Below are positions 9,221 to 18,282 of a stretch of 64,000 bases of DNA, in pieces (position 1 is the stretch's first letter; the number at the start of each line of letters is the position of its first letter). The notes under the pieces are model-generated. The model saw only the letters and a program-made list of their open reading frames with translations, did no database searches and was not told the origin of the DNA. The translations under genes were made by a program, and so were the position numbers. This stretch comes from Chryseobacterium aahli (GTDB taxonomy: Bacteria > Bacteroidota > Bacteroidia > Flavobacteriales > Weeksellaceae): NCBI RefSeq assembly GCF_022699665.1, contig NZ_JALDNB010000003.1, positions 310,001 to 374,000 of the forward strand, given 5' to 3'.

Positions 9221-10732
9221 ATGACTGAATCTTCAAACAAGTTATCCGGGGAAAATTACCCTGAATTTCTTGATCATTTTAAAACTTCACTCCATCATCT
9301 TTTTCAGAGAGAAAACATCGACCAGCTAAGTCTTTCAAGAGGTCTTCCGCCAAGTGTATGGAAAGAAATCATGAATCTAAAACCGCTTTCGGTTGCTGTT
9401 CCTACTGAATTCGGAGGCCGCGGATTGAAAGTGAAAGAATGTTTGGGGATTTTATCTGCCGCTTCTTACGAATCTCTACCTTTATCATTAACTTTTGGGA
9501 TCAATATCGCTCTTTTTCTTGAGCCGTTAGCCAAATACGGAAATGAATCGATTAAAGAAAATATCTTTAAACATTTCTTAGATTACGGTGCAATGGGTGG
9601 TTTGATGATCACAGAACCCGATTTTGGAAGTGATGCCTTAAATATGAAGACTCAAAACGAGTTGAAAGGAGATTCTTACGAAGTAAAAGGTACAAAACAC
9701 TGGCAAGGTCTTACAGGTTTGGCTAATTATTGGCTGATTACCTCAAGAAGTGCCAATGCAGAAGGAAATCTATCGAGAGATGTTGATTTCTTCATCGCAG
9801 ACACTCATCAACCTGAACAAAATATTGAGGTTTTGGAATATTATGATAATCCTGGATTATACATGATTCCTTACGGTCTTAATAAAATTGATATCAAAGT
9901 TCCTCAAGCCAACAAATTGATTCCTGAATCTACAGGTCTTAAAATGATGCTTGATATTCTTCACAGAAGCAGATTTCAGTTCCCGGGAATGGGAATGGGC
10001 TTCCTGAAAAGAATGCTTGATGAAGCTCTTGATCATACAAGAACAAGAATTGTAGGAAATTCAAATCTATATGCACTAGATCAGGTACAATATCAATTGA
10101 CTAGATTAGAATCTTTTTTCACATTGTGTTCGGCAATGTGTGCAAAAAGTTCTAAGATCAGCGGAATTGATCATAACCTTTCATCAGAAGGTGTTCATGC
10201 CAATTCTATGAAAGCTTTGGTAACCGATATGATGCAGGAAGCTGCACAGATTTTGGTTCAGCTTTCAGGTGGAAAAGGTTACAGAATGAGCCATATCGGT
10301 GGAAGAGGAATTATGGACAGCCGTCCGTTCCAGATTTTTGAAGGTTCTAATGAAATGTTGTACACACAGATTTCAGAAGGAATTTTAAAAGACATGAAGA
10401 AAAAGAAACTGGAAAATGTAGGTGAATATCTTCAGCAAAATGTTTTAAGTGAAAATGCTGCTAAATTATATACTCAAAATCTAGATTTCACCATCAATAC
10501 TGCAATTTCTCAGAGAAAAATGATTGATCTTGGTAAAGTAGTGGCAAGAATCATCACGGTGAATGACCTTTTGGAATTGAGCAACGCAGGATTTAACCAA
10601 AAATTGGTTGATAATGCTGTGGAGATGACAAGACAAGATATTGTTACGCTTCTTGCATCAATGAATCATCATCAGGATTTGAAGCCATTGGATGATTACT
10701 CAGAAAACAGCAATTGGATGTCTTTAGTTTAA
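9221..10732 (+). CDS. Acyl-CoA dehydrogenase family protein
   Basis: 503 residues from ATG 9221 (an in-frame ATG at 9191 would add ten residues of unlikely N-terminal sequence). An FAD enzyme that introduces a double bond into acyl-CoA or a related substrate. The FAD/substrate signature is clear (GLMITEPDFGSDALNMKT; KGTKHWQGLTGLANYWLIT). The C-terminal helix contains the conserved GGKGYRMSHIGGRGIMDSRPFQIFEGSNEM region. The exact chain-length class is uncertain. Single gene, ended by a hairpin. Confidence 0.92.
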   Translation: MTESSNKLSGENYPEFLDHFKTSLHHLFQRENIDQLSLSRGLPPSVWKEIMNLKPLSVAVPTEFGGRGLKVKECLGILSAASYESLPLSLTFGINIALFLEPLAKYGNESIKENIFKHFLDYGAMGGLMITEPDFGSDALNMKTQNELKGDSYEVKGTKHWQGLTGLANYWLITSRSANAEGNLSRDVDFFIADTHQPEQNIEVLEYYDNPGLYMIPYGLNKIDIKVPQANKLIPESTGLKMMLDILHRSRFQFPGMGMGFLKRMLDEALDHTRTRIVGNSNLYALDQVQYQLTRLESFFTLCSAMCAKSSKISGIDHNLSSEGVHANSMKALVTDMMQEAAQILVQLSGGKGYRMSHIGGRGIMDSRPFQIFEGSNEMLYTQISEGILKDMKKKKLENVGEYLQQNVLSENAAKLYTQNLDFTINTAISQRKMIDLGKVVARIITVNDLLELSNAGFNQKLVDNAVEMTRQDIVTLLASMNHHQDLKPLDDYSENSNWMSLV

Positions 10733-10756
10733 GCTAAAAATATTTTTAAATATACT

Positions 10757-10790
10757 TCTCCTCAAATTTATTTGGGGAGATTTGTTTTAA
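10757..10790 (+). terminator. Rho-independent terminator
   Basis: Stem TCTCCTCAAA / TTTGGGGAGA (one G-T pair), followed by TTTGTTTT. It ends the acyl-CoA dehydrogenase gene and faces a convergent gene. Confidence 0.8.
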
Positions 10791-10808
10791 TTTAAAATTT
10801 AAAACCGA

Positions 10809-11756
10809 TTAGTTATTTTGACCTAAATTATTTCTAAGTTCTTTGTCTACATCACTGATATCCGGCAAAGCAGAATGGAAATTTTCATCGATATATGTCA
10901 GCAAATTCTGGTGATTAGTATAATTCAGTTTTCTAATAAAAAGATGATTATTTGATTTTAAATAATTTTCAAAAACTGAAGCAGCATCAGTGATGTTTAA
11001 TGCATTAATATCTATAATGGCTCGTTTGTCATCATTCACAATAACAGAATGAAAAGGTGTATTCATCAGCACAGTTTGAAAGAAAGATTCTGCAGGAAGT
11101 AACGTATGCAGATAATAATCTTTAAAAGCCATTACTTTTTCGCTATTGCACAGAAAAGAACATGTATCCCTCGTTAAAATCATCCATTTTCCACCAATAA
11201 ATGGAATGACATCTTTCATAAATTCCCTTTTATAAATAAAAGATGAGATACGAAATGCCAATTCTGTGAAATGATTTTGAATACGTTTTAACGTATCGGG
11301 TCTGTAAAATTTTTGATCATAATAAAAGAGATAATTTTTCCCTTTTTGTGCAGTCAGAAATTTCCGGATAATTGTCTGAGACTTCAAAGGATAATCTTCA
11401 CCGCTCAAATTGATGAAATATTCCCATTCATTGCTGACGTTCAACAAAAATTCCATGGCATTGAGCTCAATTTGTACCATATTAAAACCGCCCGAAGTAA
11501 TATTCATGCTTTCAAGAATATAAGCGTTTGGGTATTGAATTAGAAATCCCTGAATCCTTTCTGTTACTTCCTCATTTGCTTTTCTGTCGATATGGATGAG
11601 GTAAAACTGATCTCTAGTATAGATTTTTCTAAACATTCTGATGAATTGCTCAGGCTCATCGTGAACCATAATAAAATAGGCAATCCGCACCGAAGAAGAG
11701 GGAGCACGAACCAAAGGTTTTGGCTGCGACTGAGGTTGGTGAAAAGTTGTGCGCAT
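10809..11756 (-). CDS. Core-2/I-branching-type beta-1,6-N-acetylglucosaminyltransferase (GT14)
   Basis: 315 residues from ATG 11756; the frame also opens at TTG 11783. Residues 28-45 (RIAYFIMVHDEPEQF) and INLSGEDYPLKS are the GT14 signatures found in bacterial core-2/I-branching homologues, which transfer a GlcNAc-like sugar from UDP-sugar to a glycan. GGKWMILTRDTCSFL and LLPAESFFQTVLMNTPF match the later conserved blocks. No membrane helix, so probably a cytoplasmic enzyme acting on capsule or LPS precursors. No polysaccharide genes are adjacent. Confidence 0.88.
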   Translation of the reverse strand: MRTTFHQPQSQPKPLVRAPSSSVRIAYFIMVHDEPEQFIRMFRKIYTRDQFYLIHIDRKANEEVTERIQGFLIQYPNAYILESMNITSGGFNMVQIELNAMEFLLNVSNEWEYFINLSGEDYPLKSQTIIRKFLTAQKGKNYLFYYDQKFYRPDTLKRIQNHFTELAFRISSFIYKREFMKDVIPFIGGKWMILTRDTCSFLCNSEKVMAFKDYYLHTLLPAESFFQTVLMNTPFHSVIVNDDKRAIIDINALNITDAASVFENYLKSNNHLFIRKLNYTNHQNLLTYIDENFHSALPDISDVDKELRNNLGQNN

Positions 11757-12028
11757 GACTTTACGGTTAAAGTCATTTACCAAGTATCAAGCAAACAACT
11801 TGATACTAAAGATAGGCATACTTTCTGTAAGAAATTTGATTTATTTGTAAATATTTGATTTTTAAATAATTGTACAGCGTTTGTTTAAAATAAATGATTC
11901 CTTTCAAAGAATGTTTTAAATATTTTCAATCAATATTTTATTTAATTAATGTAACTTACCTAATCATTTTGGTCATCGTTTTAATTGTGTGAAAAATTTA
12001 TTCAGATTGCCGGAAATTACTAAAATGT

Positions 12029-12589
12029 ATGAGGATTTACATAAAATATATGGTCAGTCTGCGATGTAAAATGATGGTGCAGCAAGAAATTGAGCAGCTG
12101 GGCTTAAAGAATACTGTTGTAAACCTTGGTACCGTTGATATTCCCGATGGAATTACGAATGAGCAGCTGGAAGTTTTCAGAATAAAATTAGAGCATCTCG
12201 GACTTGAACTTTTAGACGACAAGAAAAGTATTTTAATTGAAAAAATTAAAAATACAATTATTGAAATGGTTCATAATGCCGATGAACAGCCAAAAGAAAA
12301 CTACTCAGAATACTTAAGCGAAAAACTGGGTTATGATTACACTTATCTGTCTAATATATTTTCCGAAGTGAATGGTTACACGATACAGCATTTTATCATC
12401 ATCAATAAGATTGAAAAGGTAAAAGAATTGCTGTTATATAACGAACTGAACCTTACAGAAATTGCCTATAAACTCAATTACAGCAGTGTTGCGCATCTTT
12501 CTTATCAGTTTAAAAAGATTACCGGTCTGGCGCCATCTTTCTACAAAAGTTTAAAGCAAAAAAGACTAAAGAATCTTGAAGATTTATAA
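12029..12589 (+). CDS. AraC-family regulator with HMA-like N-terminal domain
   Basis: 186 residues. Residues 1-70 (MRIYIKYMVSLRCKMMVQQE) resemble the small ferredoxin/HMA-like domain that precedes an AraC domain in a family common in Bacteroidota. In that family a CxxC pair is usual; only one Cys (SLRC) remains here, so metal binding is doubtful. Residues 90-180 are the AraC double HTH (LSEKLGYDYTYLSNIFSEVN; LTEIAYKLNYSSVAHLSYQF). Ligand and targets are unknown. The gene stands alone between long intergenic regions. Confidence 0.8.
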   Translation: MRIYIKYMVSLRCKMMVQQEIEQLGLKNTVVNLGTVDIPDGITNEQLEVFRIKLEHLGLELLDDKKSILIEKIKNTIIEMVHNADEQPKENYSEYLSEKLGYDYTYLSNIFSEVNGYTIQHFIIINKIEKVKELLLYNELNLTEIAYKLNYSSVAHLSYQFKKITGLAPSFYKSLKQKRLKNLEDL

Positions 12590-12906
12590 ATAATGTGTGA
12601 TTTATGTAAGTTTAATATTTATTTATGTAACCTTTTCATCTCATTATTGACCCATCTTTGTACTGTGAAATAAATACCATAAGACTGTTCTTCAAATAAA
12701 ATGGAAGAAGTTGAAAGTAATTACAGCACATCAGAGTTATATATTAAAGTAACTCAGTTATAAAGTTTATCCAGAAAATATTCTTCGAAAAGAAATTCCA
12801 GTTTCTATATTGAGTTCCCCAAAATTATAATTCCCCAAAAGACCATTAATAAAGTTTCCGAACGTTATTTTGACAAAGGAGAGCCGCAACTCGGCAAGCA
12901 AATACT
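12590..12906 (+). promoter_or_regulatory. Probable promoter and long leader of the cold-shock pair
   Basis: 317 bp without a gene. A CATCTTTG element near 12650-12657, one base from the TAnnTTTG consensus, could be the -7 box, giving a leader of about 240 nt. The leader has two TTCCCCAAAA copies (around 12814 and 12832), and a GCCG-CAACT-CGGC hairpin at 12883-12895 directly before the start codon. Long structured leaders are typical of cold-shock mRNAs; the assignment here is inference. Confidence 0.35.
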
Positions 12907-13551
12907 ATGAGTTTTAAGAATTTAAACTTAATCAATCCCATCGTTCGTGCCGCTACAGAAGCAGGATGTCCGAAGCCTACCGAATTGCAGACTAGAATTA
13001 TTCCGCAAATCTTAAATGGTAAAGATGTTTTATGTGTTATTCCCCGCGGAACAGAAAGGATGACTTCTTTTACAATGCCGGTTCTACAGGCACTGAAAAA
13101 GAACAATCCGGATCATAATGACACGAGGGTTTTGGTTCTGACGCCTACTAAAGAAACGGTGTTAGAGATTGAGAAAAATTTTGAAATTTATACTAAATAT
13201 TTACCATTATCACAGCTTTCTGTGTATGAAGGGATTTCAAACGGAACGCAATTATCTTCGTTGAGAAGAAGATTAGATGTATTGATTGCGACTCCTGAAA
13301 AATTAATGGAACTTGATGATCAGAGGCACATCAGCCTTTCGAAGATAGAAGTTCTGATTATAGATGATATCGAGATTTTATTGAAAGATAAAAGCAATGA
13401 GCTTAAAAAATTGATCAGTAAACTTCCGATAAAACGACAAAACATTCTTTTTTCATCGATTATCTCGCCAGAAGTCACTACCTTCGCAGACAAGATTATA
13501 GATGGAGGAGTGCAAATTAAGAAAACAACCGTCTATTCAGCTGTTTCTTGA
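12907..13551 (+). CDS. Degenerate DEAD-box protein, N-terminal RecA domain only
   Basis: 214 residues, about half a DEAD-box helicase. The Q-motif region is present (CPKPTELQTRIIPQIL, residues 21-36), as are motif Ia/Ib-like segments (LVLTPTKE; LIATPEKL). Walker A (AxTGxGKT) is replaced by VIPRGTERMTSF (44-55), motif II reads DDIE (153-156) instead of DEAD, and motif III reads SSI (183-185) instead of SAT. The second RecA domain is missing. It cannot be an ordinary ATP-dependent helicase; the intact reading frame suggests a kept non-catalytic role, perhaps RNA binding. It is 72 bp upstream of a cold-shock protein gene. Confidence 0.8.
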   Translation: MSFKNLNLINPIVRAATEAGCPKPTELQTRIIPQILNGKDVLCVIPRGTERMTSFTMPVLQALKKNNPDHNDTRVLVLTPTKETVLEIEKNFEIYTKYLPLSQLSVYEGISNGTQLSSLRRRLDVLIATPEKLMELDDQRHISLSKIEVLIIDDIEILLKDKSNELKKLISKLPIKRQNILFSSIISPEVTTFADKIIDGGVQIKKTTVYSAVS

Positions 13552-13623
13552 AATAATAAAAGTAAAAAAGTTTAATCTTAGAATTAGACGCCCAATAATA
13601 AAACAATTTTTAATACCAATACA

Positions 13624-13818
13624 ATGCAACAAGGCACAGTAAAATTTTTTAACGAAACAAAAGGTTTCGGATTTATTTCTCCAGCAGAAGGAGGACAAGA
13701 CATTTTTGTACATTCTTCAGGATTGAACACTAAAATGATTCGTGAGAATGATAAAGTAGTTTTCGACGTAGAAAAAAGCGAAAAAGGATTAAATGCAGTT
13801 AACGTAAGACTTGCATAA
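13624..13818 (+). CDS. Cold-shock domain protein (CspA family)
   Basis: 64 residues, a single cold-shock domain with RNP1 (KGFGFISP) and RNP2 (DIFVHSSGL). It binds single-stranded RNA/DNA and acts as an RNA chaperone. The family length is usually 64-70, so it is complete. It follows the degenerate DEAD-box gene, probably as one cold-responsive operon, and is ended by a strong terminator. Confidence 0.95.
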   Translation: MQQGTVKFFNETKGFGFISPAEGGQDIFVHSSGLNTKMIRENDKVVFDVEKSEKGLNAVNVRLA

Positions 13819-13836
13819 TCGATATATATCGTAAAA

Positions 13837-13869
13837 GAAAAGCTGCTTCACAAGAGGCAGCTTTTTTTT
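13837..13869 (+). terminator. Rho-independent terminator of csp
   Basis: Stem AAAAGCTGCTTC / GAGGCAGCTTTT (one G-T pair), with a run of eight T including the stem end. Confidence 0.9.
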
Positions 13870-13891
13870 ATGTTTAAATTGTAAGAGGCTT

Positions 13892-14233
13892 TTAATTTTC
13901 AATAACGAAAGCAGTCAGTTCATCCATTTTATTATTTTTAAATTTCCAAACGTCGCAGTAAGAATATTCTACTGTTTTTCAGTCTCCGTTTTTCATGCTT
14001 ATTTTTCCGATAGCAGTTACAAAATCGTTCTCAGTAATGATATGGTCTACCATGAATTTTGGAGGTTCTACATAAGCTTTTTTAATGTATTCACGAACTT
14101 CATTTTTACCGCTAAGAATCTGATCACCTACGAAAGTCCATTTTGTATCTTCTGTACAGAATGATAAAAATCCTTCGTAATCATCTTTTGTAATCAGCGA
14201 ATTGGCTTTTTGCAGTATTTCTTTATTATTCAT
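13892..14233 (-). pseudogene. SnoaL/NTF2-like protein gene interrupted by in-frame TGA
   Basis: The minus-strand frame from ATG 14233 encodes 84 residues of an NTF2/SnoaL-like domain (DDYEGFLSFCTEDTKWTFVGD; YVEPPKFMVDHIITENDFVTAIGKI) and then meets TGA at 13979-13981. The same frame continues at once with 28 further sense codons of family-like content (KTVEYSYCDVWKFKNNKMDE, ending in TAFVIEN) to TAA at 13892-13894. The total of 113 codons equals the usual family length. A single substitution (for example GGA or TGG to TGA) explains this. It is either a recent nonsense pseudogene, a sequencing error or, less likely, readthrough. Confidence 0.8.
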
Positions 14234-14275
14234 TACTTTAGGGTTATCGTTAAATGTGTAATAAACTTTTTAAAA

Positions 14276-16417
14276 CTAATTTGCAGCAACATTCATCGGC
14301 AATGTAAACCAAAAGCTGCTTCCTTCTCCTAAAACACTATCTACACCAATTTCTCCGCCGTGACGCTTGATGATTTCTGCTGAAATATATAATCCCAATC
14401 CCAGGCCGGAGTAGGTTTTACCTTTATGGTTGGCTCTGTAATATCTGTCAAACAATAAGGGCTGAATTTCGGGGTCAATACCGTCGCCATGATCCTTTAC
14501 TGTTATTTTCACACAATCTTCTAGTTGATTTACAATAAGATGAATCTCTTTCGATAGAGGCGCATATTTTACAGCGTTATTTACAAAATTCACGACCACT
14601 TGGTCAATTCGCTGCTCGTCTGCGAAAATAGTTGCATCAAGGTCACCTTTTACAATTAAATGATGTTTTCCAGTAATTCTGATATCGTCACAACACGTTC
14701 CGAGCATTTCTGAAACGGTAAATACTTCTTTTGTCAGTTCTAAATTACCACCACTCAATCGGTTGATATTCAATAAATCATCTACAAGAGTGCTTAGTTT
14801 ATCTAAACTCCTTGATGACTGATCGATTAATTTAGGAACCATCTCATGAGTAGGCTTATCTTTTAGTCTCATAAGAAGCTGAATGCTTGCTTTTAAACTT
14901 GTAATAGGTGTTTTAAGTTCATGGCTGGCAATAGAAAGGAAGTCATCTTTTTGAGCTTCATAATTCTTTCTTTTGGTAATGTCAACGGTTACACCAATCA
15001 TATTGGTGGCAGTCCCAGTTTCATCAAAACTTAGAATACCGGATGCGTTGATCCAATGCAGTGATTCATCTGGCCATCTCACCAGATATTCTGCATTAAA
15101 TGGTGAATGATTTTCTATCGACTGATTTATTTTTTCTTTCAGATTATCTCGATATTCGGGAAGAATAATTTGCATTAAATTATCAAAATCAAATGTATAA
15201 TCACCTGGCAAACCATAATTTGCTTTGCATTGAGATGAAGAATTGATTTTTCCAGTGATTAAATCTAAATTATAAGAACCCAGCTGACCTGCATACAAAG
15301 CAATTTCAAGCTGCTGGTTAAGTTCTTCTAGTTCATATTTTTTATTGATACGCTCTGTCACTTCATTAGCGATGACAATGATAGCAACGGTTTTATCATC
15401 TTCATCTTTCAAAGGTTCATAGATGAAATCAAAATAGCATTCCTTTAAAACTCCGTCAGATTCTAATTTTACGGGTGCTGTATCACCGATATAGGAGTTA
15501 CCAGAAGTGAAAACATCTGCAAGAATATCCAAATAGGGTTGTTCTTTCAGTTCAGGTAAAGCTTCTGCCAATGGTTGACCGATTATTTTCTGATCTTTAC
15601 CCCAAATTTTGAGAATCATATCATTGGCAACCTCAATTTTAAGTTCACTTCCTGCTAAAATCCCAAAAGCCACAGGTGCTTTACTGATGAATGATTTTAA
15701 ACGAAGTTCACTGGTCTGAAGATTTTTATTAAGCTGAACAGTAAGATCATATGATTTGCTTACGTTTTCATTGGCGGTGTTCAGTTCTTCATTGGTGGCT
15801 TCCATTTCTTCATTGATGGCAGCGAGTTCTTCAACGGCTGATTCCAGATCAAGCTGAATACTATTGAGTCTGAGATTTGATTTTTGTAACTCATCAATTG
15901 TATCTAATGATGATCTTCTAAGCTCAATCTGATCCATTGCAACTTTGGCAAGACCTTCGAGAATCTTTCTGTCTGCCAGACTAAATTCTCTTGTTTTCTG
16001 ATCAATAACACAAAGGGTTCCTATCAGAAATCCGTCATGGGTAATCAGCGGAGCGCCTGCATAAAATCTTAAACCAAAGTCTCCAATCACATTAGGATTT
16101 GCCATAAGGCAAGGTTCTTTCAATGCATCTTCGAAAACGGTTACTTCTTTATCCAAAATTGCTAATGCACAAAGGCTTTTTCCTCTGTTGGCTTCTTTGG
16201 CTTTGCCCATTCCTATATTTGCCTTGAAAAAAACAGATTCTGCATCTACCAAAGAGAGTAGAGAAATAGGAACATTGAATATCTGTGTCGCCAATCTGGC
16301 GATTCCGTCGAAACTGTCTTCTGAAGGAGAATCAGTAATCCTATAACGTTGTAAGGCTTCAAGGCGTTCTGCCTCATTTTTGGGCACGATGTTTATGCCA
16401 AAGGTATTCTCAATCAT
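14276..16417 (-). CDS. GAF-PAS-PAS sensor histidine kinase
   Basis: 713 residues from ATG 16417 (TTG 16471 would add 18). Domains in order: GAF (about 10-165; LARLATQIF-like region, FYAGAPLITHDGFLIGTLCVID); a coiled coil rich in Glu/Asn (190-230); PAS (245-355); a second PAS/PAC (370-485; RWPDESLHWINASGIL, IGVTVDITKRK); HisKA with phospho-acceptor H499 (SIASHELKTPITSL); and HATPase_c with N box (NFVNNAVKYAP), G1 (DHGDGID) and G2 (GLGLGLYI). No transmembrane helix, so a cytosolic sensor. It is transcribed divergently from the LOV kinase; no response regulator is adjacent on its own strand. Confidence 0.92.
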   Translation of the reverse strand: MIENTFGINIVPKNEAERLEALQRYRITDSPSEDSFDGIARLATQIFNVPISLLSLVDAESVFFKANIGMGKAKEANRGKSLCALAILDKEVTVFEDALKEPCLMANPNVIGDFGLRFYAGAPLITHDGFLIGTLCVIDQKTREFSLADRKILEGLAKVAMDQIELRRSSLDTIDELQKSNLRLNSIQLDLESAVEELAAINEEMEATNEELNTANENVSKSYDLTVQLNKNLQTSELRLKSFISKAPVAFGILAGSELKIEVANDMILKIWGKDQKIIGQPLAEALPELKEQPYLDILADVFTSGNSYIGDTAPVKLESDGVLKECYFDFIYEPLKDEDDKTVAIIVIANEVTERINKKYELEELNQQLEIALYAGQLGSYNLDLITGKINSSSQCKANYGLPGDYTFDFDNLMQIILPEYRDNLKEKINQSIENHSPFNAEYLVRWPDESLHWINASGILSFDETGTATNMIGVTVDITKRKNYEAQKDDFLSIASHELKTPITSLKASIQLLMRLKDKPTHEMVPKLIDQSSRSLDKLSTLVDDLLNINRLSGGNLELTKEVFTVSEMLGTCCDDIRITGKHHLIVKGDLDATIFADEQRIDQVVVNFVNNAVKYAPLSKEIHLIVNQLEDCVKITVKDHGDGIDPEIQPLLFDRYYRANHKGKTYSGLGLGLYISAEIIKRHGGEIGVDSVLGEGSSFWFTLPMNVAAN

Positions 16418-16728
16418 TCTCACCGTATTAACAGTTGGAGTAAAGGTAAATCTTAAATTACCAATAACCAAGACTTTATTTTAAGCTGTTTTTTTATGTT
16501 AAATTTAGAATGATGATTGATAATCAATTTTTCATCAATTAAGTCCATTTTTTTTAATTAAATGATAATTCTATTTAATAATCATTAAAATTAAATCAAA
16601 TTTGAAATTTTGAAAATCTTTTATGCTATGGGCATAGTATTTGGTTTATGAAATCATACGAAGATAAGAATGATGAATATTTTTAACTTTCTTATTTTGG
16701 GAAATAGTGTTAATAAAATAGCTAAGAA
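16418..16728. promoter_or_regulatory. Divergent intergenic region between two kinase genes
   Basis: 311 bp carrying promoters for both kinases. On the plus strand, TTTTG near 16612 and TAGTATTTG near 16643 resemble the -33/-7 elements with one extra base. A small palindrome CTATGGGCATAG (about 16626-16637) sits between them and could be an operator. No other gene was found. Confidence 0.3.
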
Positions 16729-18282
16729 TTGGAAACATCACATAACGCCCGCCCCGATCATCGGAGTAACTCAGGGACTCATCTTGATCTTTATCTTAAA
16801 GCACTCAATTCTGCCAATTCGGGTATTATCATTACTGACAATATGCAACCAGACAATCCGATTATCTATTGCAATAAAGCATTTGAAACGATTAGCGGTT
16901 ATAAACATAACGAAATCATCGGTCACAACTGTCGGTTTCTGCAATTACAAGACAGAATGCAGCCTGAAAGAAATGAGCTTAGAGAAGCTATAAAAAACGG
17001 AAAAGAATGCAGAGTTGAAATCAGAAATTACAGAAAAAATGGTAAATTATTCTGGAATGAATTGTTTGTCTCCCCGGTTAAAAATGACAAAGATGAAATT
17101 ACACATTTCATAGGAGTTCAAAATGACATTACCGACCGTAAAAAAGCTGAGCACGAACTGAGAGAAGAAAAAGCTTCGGTAGAAAGAAAAATTATGGACA
17201 GAACGAAAGAGCTGGTTGATAATGAAATATTTCTTTCAAGTATTATCCAGACGGTGAGAGAAAGTTTATTGGTTCTAGATGCAAATTACACGGTTCTAAG
17301 TGCCAACAGTCATTTTTTACATACCTTTAAAGTAACTTCAGAAGATACTGTAGGAGTATTATTATTTGAGCTCGGAAACCACCAATGGGATATCGATCCG
17401 CTTAGAGAGCTATTACTAAAAATATTACCGACCAACAATCCTGTCATTGATTTTGAAGTAGAGCACGATTTCCCGCATATTGGTAAAAAGATTATGCTGC
17501 TGAATGCCTATCGAATAGAGTTTGAGGGTCAGTATAAAGACAGAATTCTGATTGCCATCGAAGATATTACAGAAAAAAGAGAAACGGATCGCCGCAAAGA
17601 CGACTTTCTTTCTATCGCAAGCCATGAGCTAAAGACTCCTTTAACTACTATTAAAGGTCTTGTACAGCTTCTTCAAAGAATGCCACCTGAAGGTTCATCT
17701 CACAAATACATATCGACACTTGATAAAGTGGGAACTTATGTAGACAGGCTCAATAATTTAATTACAGAACTTTTAGATACCTCAAAAATACAGTCAGGGA
17801 ATATAGAGCTGCACAATGAACCCTTTGATCTTAATAAAACGATTCGGGATACAGTAGAAAATTTGTCTTTGGCAACTCCGGATTATAATATTATCTTGTC
17901 TGGCAATACTGAAGCTGTAATTCTAGGTGACGAACTGCAAATTTCGCAAGTGATTAATAATTTAATTTCCAATGCGATTAAATATTCTCCGGGTTCTGAT
18001 AAAATTGAGGTTTATTTAAATAAAGTCGGAGATTTTGTGAAAATATCTGTCACTGATTACGGAATGGGAATTAGTCCGCAGGACAAAGCCAAAATTTTTG
18101 AGAGATTCTTCAGAGCAAGAGATATTCAGAAAAAATTTCCCGGTTTAGGAATTGGTCTTTATATTTCTCACGAAATTATTGCCAATCACAAAGGAACGCT
18201 GTGGGTAGAAAGTGAAATAGGTAAAGGATCAACTTTTAGCTTTACATTACCAATCATGAAAGATGAAAACAATGGACAATAA
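16729..18282 (+). CDS. LOV-domain (blue-light) sensor histidine kinase
   Basis: 517 residues from TTG 16729; the frame is closed just upstream (TAA 16723-16725), and the first ATG would cut into the sensor domain. Residues 22-138 are a PAS domain of LOV type: GHNCRFLQ with the photoreactive Cys68, flavin contacts Asn100 and Asn110 (NYRKNGKLFWNELFVSP) and Gln131 in FIGVQNDITD. A helical linker and a weaker PAS (170-280) follow. Then come HisKA with H299 (SIASHELKTPLTT) and HATPase_c (NNLISNAIKYSP; DYGMGIS; GLGIGLYISHE). LOV kinases autophosphorylate in response to blue light. The 3' end overlaps the response-regulator gene. Confidence 0.92.
   Translation: METSHNARPDHRSNSGTHLDLYLKALNSANSGIIITDNMQPDNPIIYCNKAFETISGYKHNEIIGHNCRFLQLQDRMQPERNELREAIKNGKECRVEIRNYRKNGKLFWNELFVSPVKNDKDEITHFIGVQNDITDRKKAEHELREEKASVERKIMDRTKELVDNEIFLSSIIQTVRESLLVLDANYTVLSANSHFLHTFKVTSEDTVGVLLFELGNHQWDIDPLRELLLKILPTNNPVIDFEVEHDFPHIGKKIMLLNAYRIEFEGQYKDRILIAIEDITEKRETDRRKDDFLSIASHELKTPLTTIKGLVQLLQRMPPEGSSHKYISTLDKVGTYVDRLNNLITELLDTSKIQSGNIELHNEPFDLNKTIRDTVENLSLATPDYNIILSGNTEAVILGDELQISQVINNLISNAIKYSPGSDKIEVYLNKVGDFVKISVTDYGMGISPQDKAKIFERFFRARDIQKKFPGLGIGLYISHEIIANHKGTLWVESEIGKGSTFSFTLPIMKDENNGQ

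Noticed and set aside
16670..16993. 107-codon frame across the start of the LOV kinase
   Set aside because: It reads the LOV domain out of frame and has poor protein-like content after the first 25 codons.
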